A DNA stretch of 64,000 nucleotides from Bolinopsis microptera (GCF_026151205.1 NC_087072.1:12190169-12254168), one strand, 5' to 3'; shown: positions 45,823 to 57,991, counted from the stretch's first letter. Numbers and translations are program-made. Notes: generated from the letters alone by a model not told the origin.

Positions 45823-48472
45823 TCTACCAGACCCACGTGGTTCTATATCTCCATATGTGGGCATCACGTGGCTCTACATCTACCAGACAACAGTACCCTA
45901 GTACTCATCATGACAAACAGACTCCAGCCCTGCTGAGGTTGTGTCCAGCACGACTAAAGATCAGCTAAGATTAAGGACTCGACCGCTGGGTGATATTGCT
46001 CAGAATGTAATCATTAGGGTTATTAGTCCATGACAATGATGGTTTACGGATCCAAAGACAGTTACAGAATATTTGACTCATTTGTTCCTTCCTACTTTCT
46101 CAGAAATCGAGAGAGTCCGTTTTATCTGCATTCTCCTGATATTCTATGTATTTGTGTAACTGTGTAAATTATAGTTGCGATTCAACTGATTAAATATTTG
46201 TGTTTTACTCGTCTTGCTTCAATCTTCATTAATTTGAGTCATTTCTCGAGCTGAACGCTCACATACAAGACAGAAAACTACCAAATTATTCTACAAAAGG
46301 TTATTTAAGCAAGGCATGCACCTTGGTCAAAGCGTGTTTTCTTACAATTACAATCAACCATTTTATGAAACTTGGAAATCTGTCAAAGCACACTTAGGAA
46401 ACATCTAACATCACAAAAATCAGTTGGGGCAAATTTCGGTCAACCTTATTTGATACACACCTGGAAAAAACTTGGGGCAAGTCTGAAAATTGTAGTTGAG
46501 AGGATTTGTCTGTGTTTCCTAACTGTTTCTATCATATTTGGTATATGGTGACCCAGATGTTACCACGTTAACTCAATATCATTGATTACAAAAAATTATA
46601 TTGTCGAGATATTGTTAAGGGAGCCTAACTCAGTATAATATCAAATCTTGATCAGAAAGCCATCCTGTGCACTTTAAACATATTTTTAGGCTCCAGCTGA
46701 AAGAAAACAAAAGCCAGCTTATATGTAATGGAACTAACTAATGGAGGTTTTCATGAACAATTAAAAATGTTTGTATTGAAACGTCTTCTACATATTATAA
46801 ATTTAGAATCAAATTTAACAGCCACTATACATCTATGGGTGGCCCAGAGTAAATGACTACCCTGTATAGTGTATAGTGTATACTGAACGATTAGGCAAGG
46901 TGCTACTGCTAGGATATGGGAAACACTCAACTTCTCCGAACATTTTGCGGTTCTTATAAATAAATCCTTAGAAATAAGGATATCAACTGCTATGCCTCTT
47001 TCAAACTATTTACAAGAAATAATTGGTATTCTAGGTATTATAATGGATGATATAATGGATAAATGCAATTCTTATAACTGATGAGACATGATTCTAGGTA
47101 ACTCGACTTATAGGCTGTATACTGTGCATTTTGTACTCTTCTAAAAATTAAACCAATGTTCTGTAAGTTGACCAGATCTTTGTTGACACTATAATACTAG
47201 AACTAAAAGTAGAATACCTGTAAACTACCGTTGGCAATTTATTACGGAAGAAGACAAAGAAGACTTCAAATAACACTTACCCCTCTGTTTAATCTTGTAA
47301 GTTGGTTGCACGGTCACCATGGTAACTATCAGCTGGAGAAACAATAGACCGGGCGTGTGAGAGAGGCAGCCGTTAACAAATAATAATTAGCAAGTAATAT
47401 TAATATTAACGATCTATAGACATATATAAGGGAAACTTAACGAATAGTTAGATACTGATGTCTACCGAAAACTTGGGCGAGAAATGAACTAGAAGAATAT
47501 TTTAGAATATTCGTCTTCAGCTGAGTGCTGACCAGTATTACTTCAAGGTATTGGGTTCTTCAGTTGGTCGTGATATTGCAGAATTTAGCCCCAAATCTAG
47601 CGCCCGAATAGCGCCCACCGCATGATAGTAGCGGGGTCCCGGGTCATTTGGACTGTTCTGCGTTTGTATTGCTTTATATTGGCCGACTTGCATACTATAT
47701 TATCTTTCAAAAAGACAAGACTGCGATACTAAAGAATTTAAGTGACGACAAAATGCTACTACGTATTATAAATAGCCAGGAGTTACCAGTGACTTCCAAA
47801 ATTGTGAAGAGATATCAATTCACACGTGCGCGCGGCGTCAGTGTGATTGCCGCTCGAATCGAATCAAACGCAACAAGCGCGCAAACGAGTAGCTGTATTT
47901 TATGCATCGCGCCATCCGGAAAGTCAAATAAATGCTGTGTGTGGTAACTATGGCAACGTTTCTGTAATTAACCACTTAGCTCCCCCGGGGTCTGATTACA
48001 CGCATATATTATTAGAGTCCAGTAAATCTCTGCATCTCTTTCATTTTAGATATACAACAGATTAGTAGATCAGTAACAACCAGTAACCAAGGAGACAACA
48101 GTCCAGTGAACGGACAATGGACATTCACGACAGAGGCCAGAGCATTTAAATCTTTGACTGCTAATCGCCGTATGATACGTTCTCGGATTTAATTTGGGAA
48201 AGTTAATCAGTTAATTGGTCAAGATAGCTTGAGCGATTAAGCCTAACTCCAGAAGATATGACTCAAACTGGGGTTTCCGGCGCCTTATTATATTATAATG
48301 GGAGATTGCATTAGTCGTTGACTTCTCAACCAAATAGATCTTGCTACTTGGTCTAATATAATTTCATGATGTTGAGAGAAATTGTGTAAACGAAGCTGGA
48401 AGAACAGTCTACAACTCCTTCAATATTTTATAGACTAGAAACACTGTAATTCTTCTGGAACATTCTCCAGAC
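45823..48472. other. CBFB 3' UTR and intergenic spacer
   Basis: Probable UTR to about 46.2 kb (GATTAAATATTTG is the nearest poly(A)-signal-like stretch). The 99-codon ORF at 47648 shows no motifs. No other feature was supported. Confidence 0.45.
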
Positions 48473-48624
48473 AGCCCCCCCCCCCCCCCCCCCCCCAGAC
48501 AGTCCCCTCACTGGATGAGCCCCGACCAGCAGAAAGTCACAACTCTATATTCGGCTGGTACAACCAGAGAGGTGGTCCGCAGATGGCGTGAAGACCGTGA
48601 AGATGCATGCTTCTTAACTATTCG
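48473..48624 (+). other. Candidate exon preceded by a poly(C) tract
   Basis: A run of over 20 C is followed by AG and then a frame from 48499 (internal ATG 48515) reading MSPDQQKVTTLYSAGTTREV and VRRWREDREDACFLTI, up to CG|GTAGGT at 48624. Composition is protein-like. No partner exon was found, and a downstream dispersed repeat (48715-48840) argues for caution. Confidence 0.3.
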
Positions 48625-48714
48625 GTAGGTATTTTGTTACAAAGGTGGACCCGAATGTAATGGGAGGGTTTCAGACGATCCATAAACTTTTAATTTATTG
48701 ATAAGATACTTATC

Positions 48715-48840
48715 ACAACACTACAAATATATTACATTTATTGAGGACGTTACAGCAGGAATTGATTTAATGTAACCCAAGGAGTCCTAACTCTCCTCGC
48801 GTCCTAAGATGGCGTTTCTCTTGTCTCATTTATGTCCATC
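48715..48840 (-). repeat. Dispersed repeat U, copy 1
   Basis: Reverse complement matches 56516-56620: GACAAGAGAAACGCCAT, AGGACTCCT, ATTAAATCAATTCC, TGTAACGT-CTCAATAAATG. Confidence 0.75.
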
Positions 48841-50273
48841 GTCAATAGATCAGACAAAAGTAGGCCGTAAATAGATCCGATATATTTCAGTTATCAGAAA
48901 TAGACGACCTGATAATACTTTACAGGGAGGACGCTAACAACGGAGCTAGTTCCTTGCTCCTTCATAATAACGAGTTGGATGTCAGCTACAGAGTACGAGT
49001 GAAAACATACAAAATACCTAGAACACTCCTCAACTAATATCATATCACTGGTATACATTAGAACTTTAAAATAGCTCATAAAATTCCACACTATACACAT
49101 TAGAACAATATCAAGAGGCAGCAGTTAACAATTCATAGGTATTATAATAGTCTGGCTCTATGATATGAACGACTTGTTTTCATTATAATAATGAAAAGCT
49201 CGAATACAGTTTGTCAATGAGAGGTCAGATCATAGCGCTTTGACAAAACCTTACAATAATAATATTCTTGTATGAGGGCGGAATGAAAGGGATTCCCGGA
49301 AATTGACAACCAGTGGTCAGGTTCCGTCACTTGAGAATGAAATTTTTCAGTATATAACGCTATATATGTGGAAAACTTAGGCTTACTGTATATTACATAG
49401 CTATATGTTTATAATGTGTTATCAGCTTACTCTGCTCTTACATTTCAACCAGAATTCCAAATATCCAGAATTCCTTATATAATAAGGTCTAACTAAGATA
49501 AACCATTCTCGCCATATAAAATACAGGTATTACCTTAGTAATACATGTATTAATGCTCACCTACCAGTGTTCACCTACCAATATGAGGTATTGTAGGACT
49601 TGAGAACCTAGAGTAAGGTGTTGATTTAACATTACTCTACAGTTGGTAGAGATGACAAGCAAGCTTGTAATGCCTAGCAAGCACGAAGCTTTTAATTCCC
49701 CAGCGAACATGAAATGTAATGCACTAGAAACTGTTCAATTCGCTCTAAATGCATAATCGCCGTTGAGGTGTGACACATTTTACTTCTTACCTAGAACATT
49801 ACTACTGTTACTACTATTTCTGCTACTATTTCTACTACTACTTCTACTACTACTATTTCTACTACTACTATTACTACTATATACTATATTACTAACAGGG
49901 ACACAGAAAAAGGTCGGGATTCTCATCACTGGACAACAAAAATTGTCCAATAAACCAATAAGTATATTCTGTGTGAATTCTGTGTGAATCTGAACAATAT
50001 TCTGGATCAAATAGCAGAAAAATAATGACAATTTATTTGTCAATAATGACAATTTATTTGTTTAAATAAATAACAGAAATAATCCGCCAGAAACTGAAAA
50101 ACATCTGAATTGTGGGTAACCAGCCCTTCACAAATTTAAAAATTTGTAAATTTAACAAAAAATATGCGTTTGTTTCAAGTCCAGTGTTGAAGAAATAATA
50201 AATATTAATATATTACAGATTAAAATAGCACATTTAACGCGATCACACTGAGATCTCAGCAGTTTCAGCTTTC
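48841..50273. other. Intergenic, with CTA/CTT triplet repeat
   Basis: 49797-49885 is an imperfect (CTACTA/CTTCTA)n tract. A duplicated AATAATGACAATTTATTTGT (50022-50060) supplies a minus-strand AATAAA downstream of the gene ending at 50274. Confidence 0.5.
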
Positions 50274-52742
50274 CTAGAATACATTAGAAATGTTCTTGCG
50301 ATCGTAGGCAGCTTTGCGAGGATCAGCCGAGGTGGGGGCGTCTTGTTCTCCGAATATGTTGCTGGCCATGTTCCTCTTCTTGTGTCCTTGTGCTACGTTC
50401 TGGTTCTCACAATACTTGGCGTCTTGTTCAGCGGCTCCGTCTGATTCCACATACACTGAAAATAAATAGGTTTTAATATTATGACCCAGTGAAACTATCG
50501 GACTACTATGAGCGCTATGTAAATTGTAAGGCAATAATAAATAACACCACTCCAAGATGACACACTCAATTTGATACGTAAACTCTTTAGGATAGTTGAA
50601 TCATATAACATAAACTATTGTAAATTGCGGTTTGAAGTGCTCGGGCCTCGGTGACTACTGGATATATGAGATTAAGGTTGCTTCTATAATTTAGTTGTGA
50701 AGCGTGAGCTCATAGTAAAGTATGTGAGCGAGTCACGTACATACCGTCAACACGCATGTTATGTGAGTTGACGGTATGTTCCTTAAAACTCTAGGAACTT
50801 TAGGAACCACCACTAGAATATCCAGGCTTTCATGTGTTTCAGACTATGGTCGTAACTTTTAAAAGTATGTATGTGAGTTGACGGTATGAGTTGAGATATG
50901 TAAGAAGTTCGCATGGTGCGTCAAACAAAGATGTAGTATATTGGAGTGCAAATATGTGTAGAGTTGAGATGCTGTGAAGAAATATATATCAACAAGTGTC
51001 TGTGTTGGAGAAACTGTGGGTAAAATCATGTGTAATAATGAGTGATATTTAAGTGAGGTTACATGTGAGTGAGAACAATCTTCACATAACACGAAACTTA
51101 CTAATCTCACCATTAGCATTTGTTGTTGGATGGTATGATTCACTCTCGTAGGGTTGCATTTCACCTGCCTGTAATATACAGCTGTCATCAGATGTTTGGT
51201 AACGCGCGCACGTGGGCGACACATCATCAGATGGTAAAGTTATTTTAAACAACTCTCCTAATTCAATACATTTCATCCAGTTCCTCCCATTATTTGATCA
51301 TGCAGGTAAACAGGGTACACAATGGTGGGGGGTGAGCGTAGTAAGTCACCCATTGTTACTTGCAAGGTGTTACAGGTTACTTCTACCAACACCACATTGT
51401 GCCACATAACATCGTGTTTACATTGATGATTGAATAGTGAATACAGTTAGTTAATTAATTAATTATTTATTTAATTAATTAATTAGTATTTCTCTGACCT
51501 TGAAGACTAAAGAGTCTGATTGGTTAACATATCCGCCCAATCTGCCGTGAGTATCCACTGCGTTATTGTCGGTGAGGAAGGGAGCGAGAGATGGAGCTGC
51601 TCTGTCGTAATTCTTGGCGCTAGGGTCTCCCTCTTCACTGAATATATCGCTCACTGCTTGCTGCTGCAGACGTCTTCCTGGCTTCTGAATATCTGGCTGT
51701 AAATGATACGTCTCCTAATACTATAATATATAGTATAGTACTATGTTTACAGTACACTACAATGTAGGGTATATCCAATGGATCCTCAGCTACTCCCTAG
51801 ACAAGGTGACACTGGGATTCGAACCCTGGACCTTCTGTGCAGAAGGCGCAAGCTCTAACCACTAGGCCACACGGATTCCAAGATAAAGTTTGATGACAGG
51901 TTTGGTAGGTCAGCTTAAGGTTGCCGTGGAATGTGATTATATTATCATAGAAGCCTTATATTCAATAATAATTACACATTTAATGATAATCACATGATTA
52001 TGAAATTAAATGAGAAGAATGTGCTTGTATAGCACCCATGCGATATATGGACAGCAACTGACACAATTAAAAGTGCTACCAACTATTTCAGAGCGATAAA
52101 ATACAAACAAGGTGGGATAAATAGTGAGGAAGGGAGAAAGATCCACCTAGAGATCAAAGCTCTATCATCAAGCCTAAGTGGTATAACTTACTAGATACTT
52201 TAGTGAAGCGAACCCAGGTTGATACTTGTCTCTTAATCAATATGACCGGAGGGGAAACGGATCCCCACACGTTTCGAAAAACTACCAACTTGCCCGAAGA
52301 TCTACACAAGGTCCTGTCACAATAATAACATTAATTTGAAATTGACGTTCAAATTTTCTTAACATCGATATTTCAAATTCCATAATATTATAATTTAAAT
52401 TACACTACTCCTAAAGTAGATTTAACTTTGTAGGAAAATGTTAATGTTTTAGTCAAAGTTTCCCTAAATCAAAACTAATCCCTTCTTTGAAAATAGGGCA
52501 AACATCTACATTCTATACATGTGTATTTTCTTTGTAATATAAAGTATTGAATTCCACCAAAGTCAGTGACACTTGGGATAAGCTGCTAGAAAAATAAACT
52601 GTATGCATTCGAATAAACGGTGGTGGCAGCAAATTAAATTAATAACTAGTAGTGTGTGAGTTACCTGTTGTGTTCCGTCTAGAATGTTGCTAGCTTGGGA
52701 TCTTGCAGCGTACTCTTTGCGTTGTGAAGCTTGGGTTGCCAT
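50274..52742 (-). CDS. Jupiter/HN1 (JPT)-like small protein
   Basis: Four coding exons on the minus strand: 52742-52665, 51696-51499, 51168-51102 and 50455-50274; phases 0, 0, 1; 174 residues. The product is hydrophilic and likely disordered. It carries a recurring short motif: ASNILDGTQ (18-26), VSDIFSEEG (about 41-49), MASNIFGEQDAPT (about 145-157) and a terminal ISNVF. MASNIFG is the hallmark of the HN1/JPT and microtubule-associated Jupiter proteins, which is why I place it there; overall similarity outside the motif is weak. An alternative donor four codons earlier in exon 3 (AATG|GTGAGA) also keeps phase. ATG 52742 follows an acceptor, so an untranslated exon lies upstream. The first intron holds a tRNA-like SINE. 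Confidence 0.6.
50735..50777. other. Inverted repeat
   Basis: CATACCGTCAAC pairs with GTTGACGGTATG across a ~18-nt loop. A further GAGTTGACGGTATGAG occurs at 50876. Confidence 0.6.
51450..51488. repeat. TTAA-rich palindromic tract
   Basis: (TTAA)n with inverted symmetry about TTATTTATTTAA. Confidence 0.8.
51740..51880 (-). mobile_element. tRNA-derived SINE (tRNA-like head)
   Basis: On the minus strand TGGCCTAGTGG is a good A box and GGTTCGAATCC a perfect B box at normal spacing, with a T-arm CAGGG-TTCGAAT-CCCAG. The anticodon arm CCTTC-TGCACA-GAAGG has a six-nt loop, and the acceptor arms do not pair, so this is not a working tRNA. It lies in intron 1 of the JPT-like gene, same strand. The body continues to about 51740. 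Confidence 0.65.
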
Positions 52743-52744
52743 TC

Positions 52745-54540
52745 CTGAGAACAATACATGAAGTAACCCCGATTGAGTTATTATATATCACTGTAAGTGT
52801 ACAGTTTTGTTCCGGTAAAACAGTCTTATTTGCAATATTATAAGTAAAAATATCATAAGTAATCTCCATTTAAATCTATAACTCCGACATTAAAAACAAA
52901 CTCTAGATAGATTAAGTCGTTCAGGCTATCAAAATAGAAACTAATTCAGACTAGCGATGTAACTAGAGAATTTCTCAGCAGAGAAAACATACAAAAGTAA
53001 TATTCCGTGAGCTTTAAACTAAAGGACACGAATAACGTCAGCTATGTTTTATATCATGCAGCGAGACTTAGTTGTCAGCTCTTGTAGCGAGGCAATGACA
53101 TGCATATTAAACTACACGCAATGAAAGTACATGACAACTCAAATTTTAACAATCTTTCGAGAGTTATATTATCCAGTAATATTACAAGCAAGCTTTTCGC
53201 TGAGTAATTGTACGTGAAATTCGGCAGTTTCGTAGTACCAAGCTAGAATTGGTAGAACTATAATACAACCTTAAAATATACATCTAAGCAATGAGGAACT
53301 AGAAGTTAAAGATAAGGCAAAACCGGTTCAATTAGTAAATTGTGGTTTATGTTTTATCGAATATCGCCTCTTAAACCCCATATTGATTCAAAACCCTTTT
53401 GAATCCTATGATTATCTTCAGACAAACAAAGTATAGGGTTAATATAGTGAGGCTCATAAAGCAATACGGCCATATCGCGCAGTTCACGAGCGAGAATGAA
53501 ACTAAACCAAACGGTGCAATCGGGACAAACCAAGCACCAGGAAATGCGCGCAAACCACAAAGTTTCCAGAGTTCTGCACGTGCGCTGAACCTAAGGTTTA
53601 GTACGTCATTTTATTCACTAGAAAGAACGCTCATCGTTAGCCGATGAGCTAAAGTAATATGACAAGATCGATGTCCTTCTGTATTAGAAAACAGTTTGCT
53701 TCCAGAGAACTTTGTATGTTTGTGATAATTAATTTCGGAAGCTGGACGAAGTTATACAATCCGAAATCAAGTGTTCAATGTGCAATATTGCTGCATAAAG
53801 TCGTAGAATTTACTAACTAAGTAAATAAGTAAGATCAGAACGGACATGGTATTAGTATAGTGACCATCCACTCATCTATGCTTAAAAGTTAAAACGACCG
53901 TCTATGACTGACACAGTCTCTCTTCCATTAGAAATTAAAAACACAAAGAGGCTTTAACTAGAACGCTAAGTAAAAGCTACATCAAATAGTACAAAAAAGT
54001 GGAGTTGTCTAACTTCCAATGTGCATGTGAGAAAGAAAATACGGTTAATCCTTGATTTTGGCGTCCATATGAAAATTGCGAGCGCTCGATTCCAAATGAC
54101 TTAAATTCAAATATCAAATCTGCCAGGCGCGCGGCGTCTCATCGCTCATGGATTGCTCTAGTGTATGTAATCAAATGTCAAAGCCTTCGTCATATCATCA
54201 GATCAGAGTTACTGTGCAGCGCTCAGCCTGTCTTCCGCCTAATATTTATTCGGAGATTCTTTATATTGATTATGAACATAAATATAATAACATGGGGTCC
54301 CCAGGCAAGATCAAAGGCATCGTCAATCAAACTGTCACTCCATTATGATATATTTTAAATCATATTATATTACAAATACAAGCAATAAGTTTGGCTTAGC
54401 TGTATACAGTATAGGTAACCATATTGCTGATTTTTTACATGAAGATACAATTTAACGTTAATTTCGCTTTTTTATTGTTATAATTTATATGACGCACATA
54501 ACACTTTATATAATTTCCATTTGCATTGCATTGTATGTTT
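52745..54540. other. Intergenic, no gene seen
   Basis: Probably includes the promoter and first untranslated exon of the JPT-like gene (minus). ORFs near 53354-53647 and 54148 show no motifs. Confidence 0.4.
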
Positions 54541-54556
54541 ATAACCTATCAGGACT

Positions 54557-54635
54557 TACCTGGGGACCTCAGGCTATTATGTTTATAAACAATAATTGAT
54601 TCGGCGGAATGACAGGCTGAGCGCCGCCCAGTAAA
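54557..54635 (+). repeat. Structured repeat E, copy 2
   Basis: CCTGGGGACCTCAGG, GGCTATTATGTTTATAAAC, CGGCGGAATGACAGGCTGAG, CGCCGCCCAGTAA. It abuts an inverted S repeat directly. Confidence 0.78.
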
Positions 54636-54687
54636 CCAGGACGCGCACCGAGTTTGAAACAAATATTTTACGAGTATCACCCGTTAA
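54635..54687 (-). repeat. Structured repeat S, copy E (inverted, truncated)
   Basis: CCAGGACGCGCACCGAGTTT then ACGAGTATCACCCGTTAA: the reverse complement of S with the middle shortened. Confidence 0.75.
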
Positions 54688-54859
54688 TATTTCCACAAAT
54701 AAATAAGATCAGCACATGATCCAATTTAATATTTGATACGTATGACATATCACGTATGATTTTATGTTGTCCATTGTTACTGGACTAGCACGTCGTAAAT
54801 ATAACAGTGAGGTAAAATTAACGTTAAAATAATGGCGTTATTTTAGAAAAGATTTGGAG

Positions 54860-55085
54860 GACTTCGCCGCTTCGACGCGCCGCGCGAACTAGTTCACCTA
54901 ACCATGTGCTTTCGCGCCACTTCGGGCGCGCTTGTTTCACCACCGTGAGGCGGGCGCGCGCTACTGCAAGCGCAAGGGCTCTGGATAGAGCAACGAACTA
55001 GCATTCTTGCTTTGCATCGTTGATGCGCACGAGGGCCACGATACAACTTAGTGAAACGACAATGGGGGTCACGACGTGATGCAAA
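54860..55085. repeat. GC-rich dispersed repeat shared with 18900-19015
   Basis: CGATGGGGGTCACGACG/CAATGGGGGTCACGACG and TTTAGTGAA-CGA stretches are shared. It also contains CGCGCCACTTCGGGCGCG, and GGGCTCTGG-TAGAGCAAC shared with 11419. Confidence 0.5.
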
Positions 55086-55138
55086 GAAGTCCGGCTTCAA
55101 ATTTATCACAGCTTTGTTCAATCCCACCTCAATTTTTT

Positions 55139-55227
55139 TAACGGGTGATACTCGTAAAATATTTGTTCCATATATACCGTCGACGAGTCCAACTCGGCGC
55201 GCGTCCTGGTAGGTTGTAAACCTACAA
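55139..55227 (+). repeat. Structured repeat S, copy C
   Basis: Complete: ACGGGTGATACTCGTAAAAT, CGACGAGTCCAACTCGGCGC, TAGGTTGTAAACCTACAA. Confidence 0.82.
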
Positions 55228-55289
55228 TAATTTTTGTTCCCTTGTTCATTGTTTTATGTTTGGGTTTCGCAGCCAAGTGATGTCTAACG

Positions 55290-55386
55290 TTAACGGGTGA
55301 TACTCGTAAAATATCTGTTCCATAATATACAGGACCATCGACGAGTCCAACTCGGTGCGCGTCCTGGTAAGTTGTAAACCTAAAAT
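55290..55386 (+). repeat. Structured repeat S, copy D
   Basis: Complete: the middle stem GGACCATCGACGAGT pairs with ACTCGGTGCGCGTCC. Changes relative to copy B keep the stem (a G-C becomes G-T). Confidence 0.82.
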
Positions 55387-55859
55387 GTCTAACGGTAATG
55401 GGTAAGTGCCGTTTAATTTTGTACGTGATACCCATGTATCTTAATTTATAACATTTGGTTGGGATTGATATTTTTGATGCGGTAAGACGGATGTTACTCC
55501 TCTAAATTTCTTCAAAGTAGCGCGCGCCGCTTTCTTCTCGATGGCAAGTGCTACGAAGTAGCGCGCCGGGCCAGACCATGAGCAATGGCAATAAATGATA
55601 AAAGGTATCCAATAGGGAATTCGAATATTTATAACTTATAACGTTGTCGTCATTGTCAAATAAAATCCATATTTTTTACAGTACAGAGCTAAAAGTAAAT
55701 GGTGAAGAGGCCTGGGGTGACATGTGATCCGGAGGAATGTTACCAAAACTTGGGGGGTAAAATCTAATAATAGCCAAATTAGCAGCCTGGGTACAGTTGG
55801 TAAAATTAGGTATCACTACCGCCCAGCCTGTCGTGGTGGAATGTGGTGGAATGTGGTGC

Positions 55860-56132
<273 letters not shown>

Positions 56133-56411
56133 GTGCACGCCGGCGATCAAAAGCCAAAGGGGTTACAGCGTGTGTCAACAAAATACCTGTCACATGTCAT
56201 ATCTCATGGTTTAACGGACAAGTACCTGTATTTCCAAAATATCTGGGTGTGGCAAGTGTGTCATTCACTGGGTGATTTCCTGCATTACTGACATAATCAT
56301 TATCATATTACAGGGTGTACCACAGAAAGTGTGACTTTTTTTTGAGAAATGGTACTGGGTACACAATTTTATGAAGGAGCAATTGCCAACACTTTATCAT
56401 TATGCGGTTTA

Positions 56412-56495
56412 CATGGGGACCTCAGGCTATTATGTTTATGTTCATAATCATATATAGAGATTCGGCGGAATGACAGGCTGAGCGCAGCCCAGTAA
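56412..56495 (+). repeat. Structured repeat E, copy 3
   Basis: TGGGGACCTCAGGCTATTAT, CGGCGGAATGACAGGCTGAG, CGCAGCCCAGTAA. GGCTG-AGCG-CAGCC pairs perfectly here. Confidence 0.78.
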
Positions 56496-56515
56496 TATGC
56501 GCTACATATTAGCGA

Positions 56516-56680
56516 CAAGAGAAACGCCATTGTTGGACGTGAGGAGAGTGAGGACTCCTCAAACTAGATTAAATCAATTCCTTCTGTAACGTTCTCAATA
56601 AATGTAATATCCACGAACTCTCAGTGCAAGTGTTGTAAATAACCTACATTATATTATGAAGAATGTTAGATAAAAATGAC
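56516..56680 (+). repeat. Dispersed repeat U, copy 2
   Basis: The first ~105 bp match 48715-48840 (inverted). The end (AATATCCACGAACTC...CTACATTATATTA) matches 57918-57985. Confidence 0.7.
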
Positions 56681-56992
56681 TGTGATCTATAATACTATTA
56701 CTAGTCGATTCTTAGACGTAGAGTCTAGTCTCAGTCTAGTCTCATTTTAGTTGCCATCTAATCTATTACTGTCCAGCTGGCTTGTGATCAGGGCACGTCC
56801 TGAATTTGAGACCGGGATCATCCAACCTTATTGAGTCATTAACATATTATAATTGATAATAATGAAGACAATAATTGGGGCACGTTTGACTGTTACCCAG
56901 TCATGACCCAATTATCAGACCTCATTAGGCCTAGGGTTCAGATCACTGTCAGTACCTTTACTAATTGCCTCACGAATTATCAATTCATGTCA

Positions 56993-57000
56993 TATAAATA
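56993..57000 (+). promoter_or_regulatory. TATA box upstream of the 57073 ORF
   Basis: TATAAATA lies 73 bp before the ATG, leaving room for a start site and a short leader. Confidence 0.45.
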
Positions 57001-57072
57001 GCTCAAGAACAGTGATAAATTATCCTCGTCTCAATTACGTCTAGTTTTACGTTATCTATTGTTTTTCCCAAC

Positions 57073-57510
57073 ATGAGTTCTGTAGAGTCCACTGAATACC
57101 ACCATTCTCTCCACGACCCTGCTCCTCGAAGTGTTGCGAAGAGGCGCGCAAGTAGGCTGAAGCGTACAAGTAAACTGAACTGTGTAAGGAGACTGTTGCA
57201 GTCACACAGTTTGAATTCCACTAAAACAACCCCAGCAGCAGCTGCAGCGTCTCCAAAAGTTAAGGAGTCTCCTGCTAACGACAAAAACTCTTCTGATGTC
57301 GTCATTCCTTCCACCTCCTCTTCTGCTGGTTCATCGGAATGGGAGTTTCTTGGCCGTGGGATAAAGCCCCTTTCTCATGACGATGCACGCGCCTTGAAAA
57401 AGAAGATACTTGAGTTAAGAAAGATAGGGGTTTTTGTTTATGTTAGTAACCCTAGAATTGTAACTGAAACTGGCGATTTTTTCCACTTGTTCGAAAACGT
57501 GAAAAAGTAA
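57073..57510 (+). CDS. Hypothetical 145-residue single-exon protein
   Basis: Unrecognised. Residues 15-50 are Arg/Lys-rich (SVAKRRASRLKRTSKLNCVR), followed by an Ala/Ser/Thr-rich linker. A protein-like C-terminal segment reads SEWEFLGRGIKPLSHDDARA, LKKKILELRKIGVFVYVSNP, FFHLFENVKK. There is no signal peptide or membrane segment. A TATA box lies 73 bp upstream. The stop codon falls at the first units of a 14-bp tandem repeat, which may have truncated or created the C-terminus. It could be a retrogene or repeat-derived ORF. Confidence 0.45.
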   Translation: MSSVESTEYHHSLHDPAPRSVAKRRASRLKRTSKLNCVRRLLQSHSLNSTKTTPAAAAASPKVKESPANDKNSSDVVIPSTSSSAGSSEWEFLGRGIKPLSHDDARALKKKILELRKIGVFVYVSNPRIVTETGDFFHLFENVKK

Positions 57511-57609
57511 ACGTGAAAACGTAAACGTGAAAACGTAAACGTGAAAACGTAAACGTGAAAACGTAAACGTGAAAACGTAAACGTGAAAACGTAAACGTGA
57601 AAACGTAAA
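57497..57609. repeat. 14-bp tandem repeat
   Basis: About eight units of ACGTGAAAACGTAA, starting within the last codons of the 57073 ORF (GTGAAAAAGTAA). Confidence 0.92.
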
Positions 57610-57917
57610 CACGATAATCAATGACACTCCTGTTCATGATCGAATAACTCATAACTATTAGCTCTAACTGATTGTCTTCCCATTCATGTTATTAGTCGGG
57701 TGTCTTCAAGTGAAATCCAATGACAACAAGAATTGATGCTATGAAGGGCGAAAATGAGAGATTATCTTATATCAACTTGACAGGGGTATTATTAGTTCAT
57801 ATCATAACCGAACACAGTTTTTATATTATTATACTGTATTCGCCTCTGTGATAGCTACATATTGTTTTTACCAAAGAGAATGCTCGTTTTAATATCTACT
57901 TTACTCAGATACTCAAT

Positions 57918-57985
57918 TCTAATATCCACGAACTCGCAGAAAAGTAAATAAACTACATTATATTACGAAGACTGTTAGAAATAGA
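57918..57985 (+). repeat. Fragment related to repeat U
   Basis: AATATCCACGAACTCGCAG ... CTACATTATATTACGAAGA, as at 56612-56665. Confidence 0.6.
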
Positions 57986-57991
57986 ATTAGA

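Noticed and set aside
47648-47947. 99-codon ORF as a gene
   Set aside because: No motif, no promoter or splice context; length is within chance for this region.
51804-51877. Functional tRNA gene on the minus strand
   Set aside because: Acceptor arms do not pair and the anticodon loop is six nt; better explained as a SINE head.
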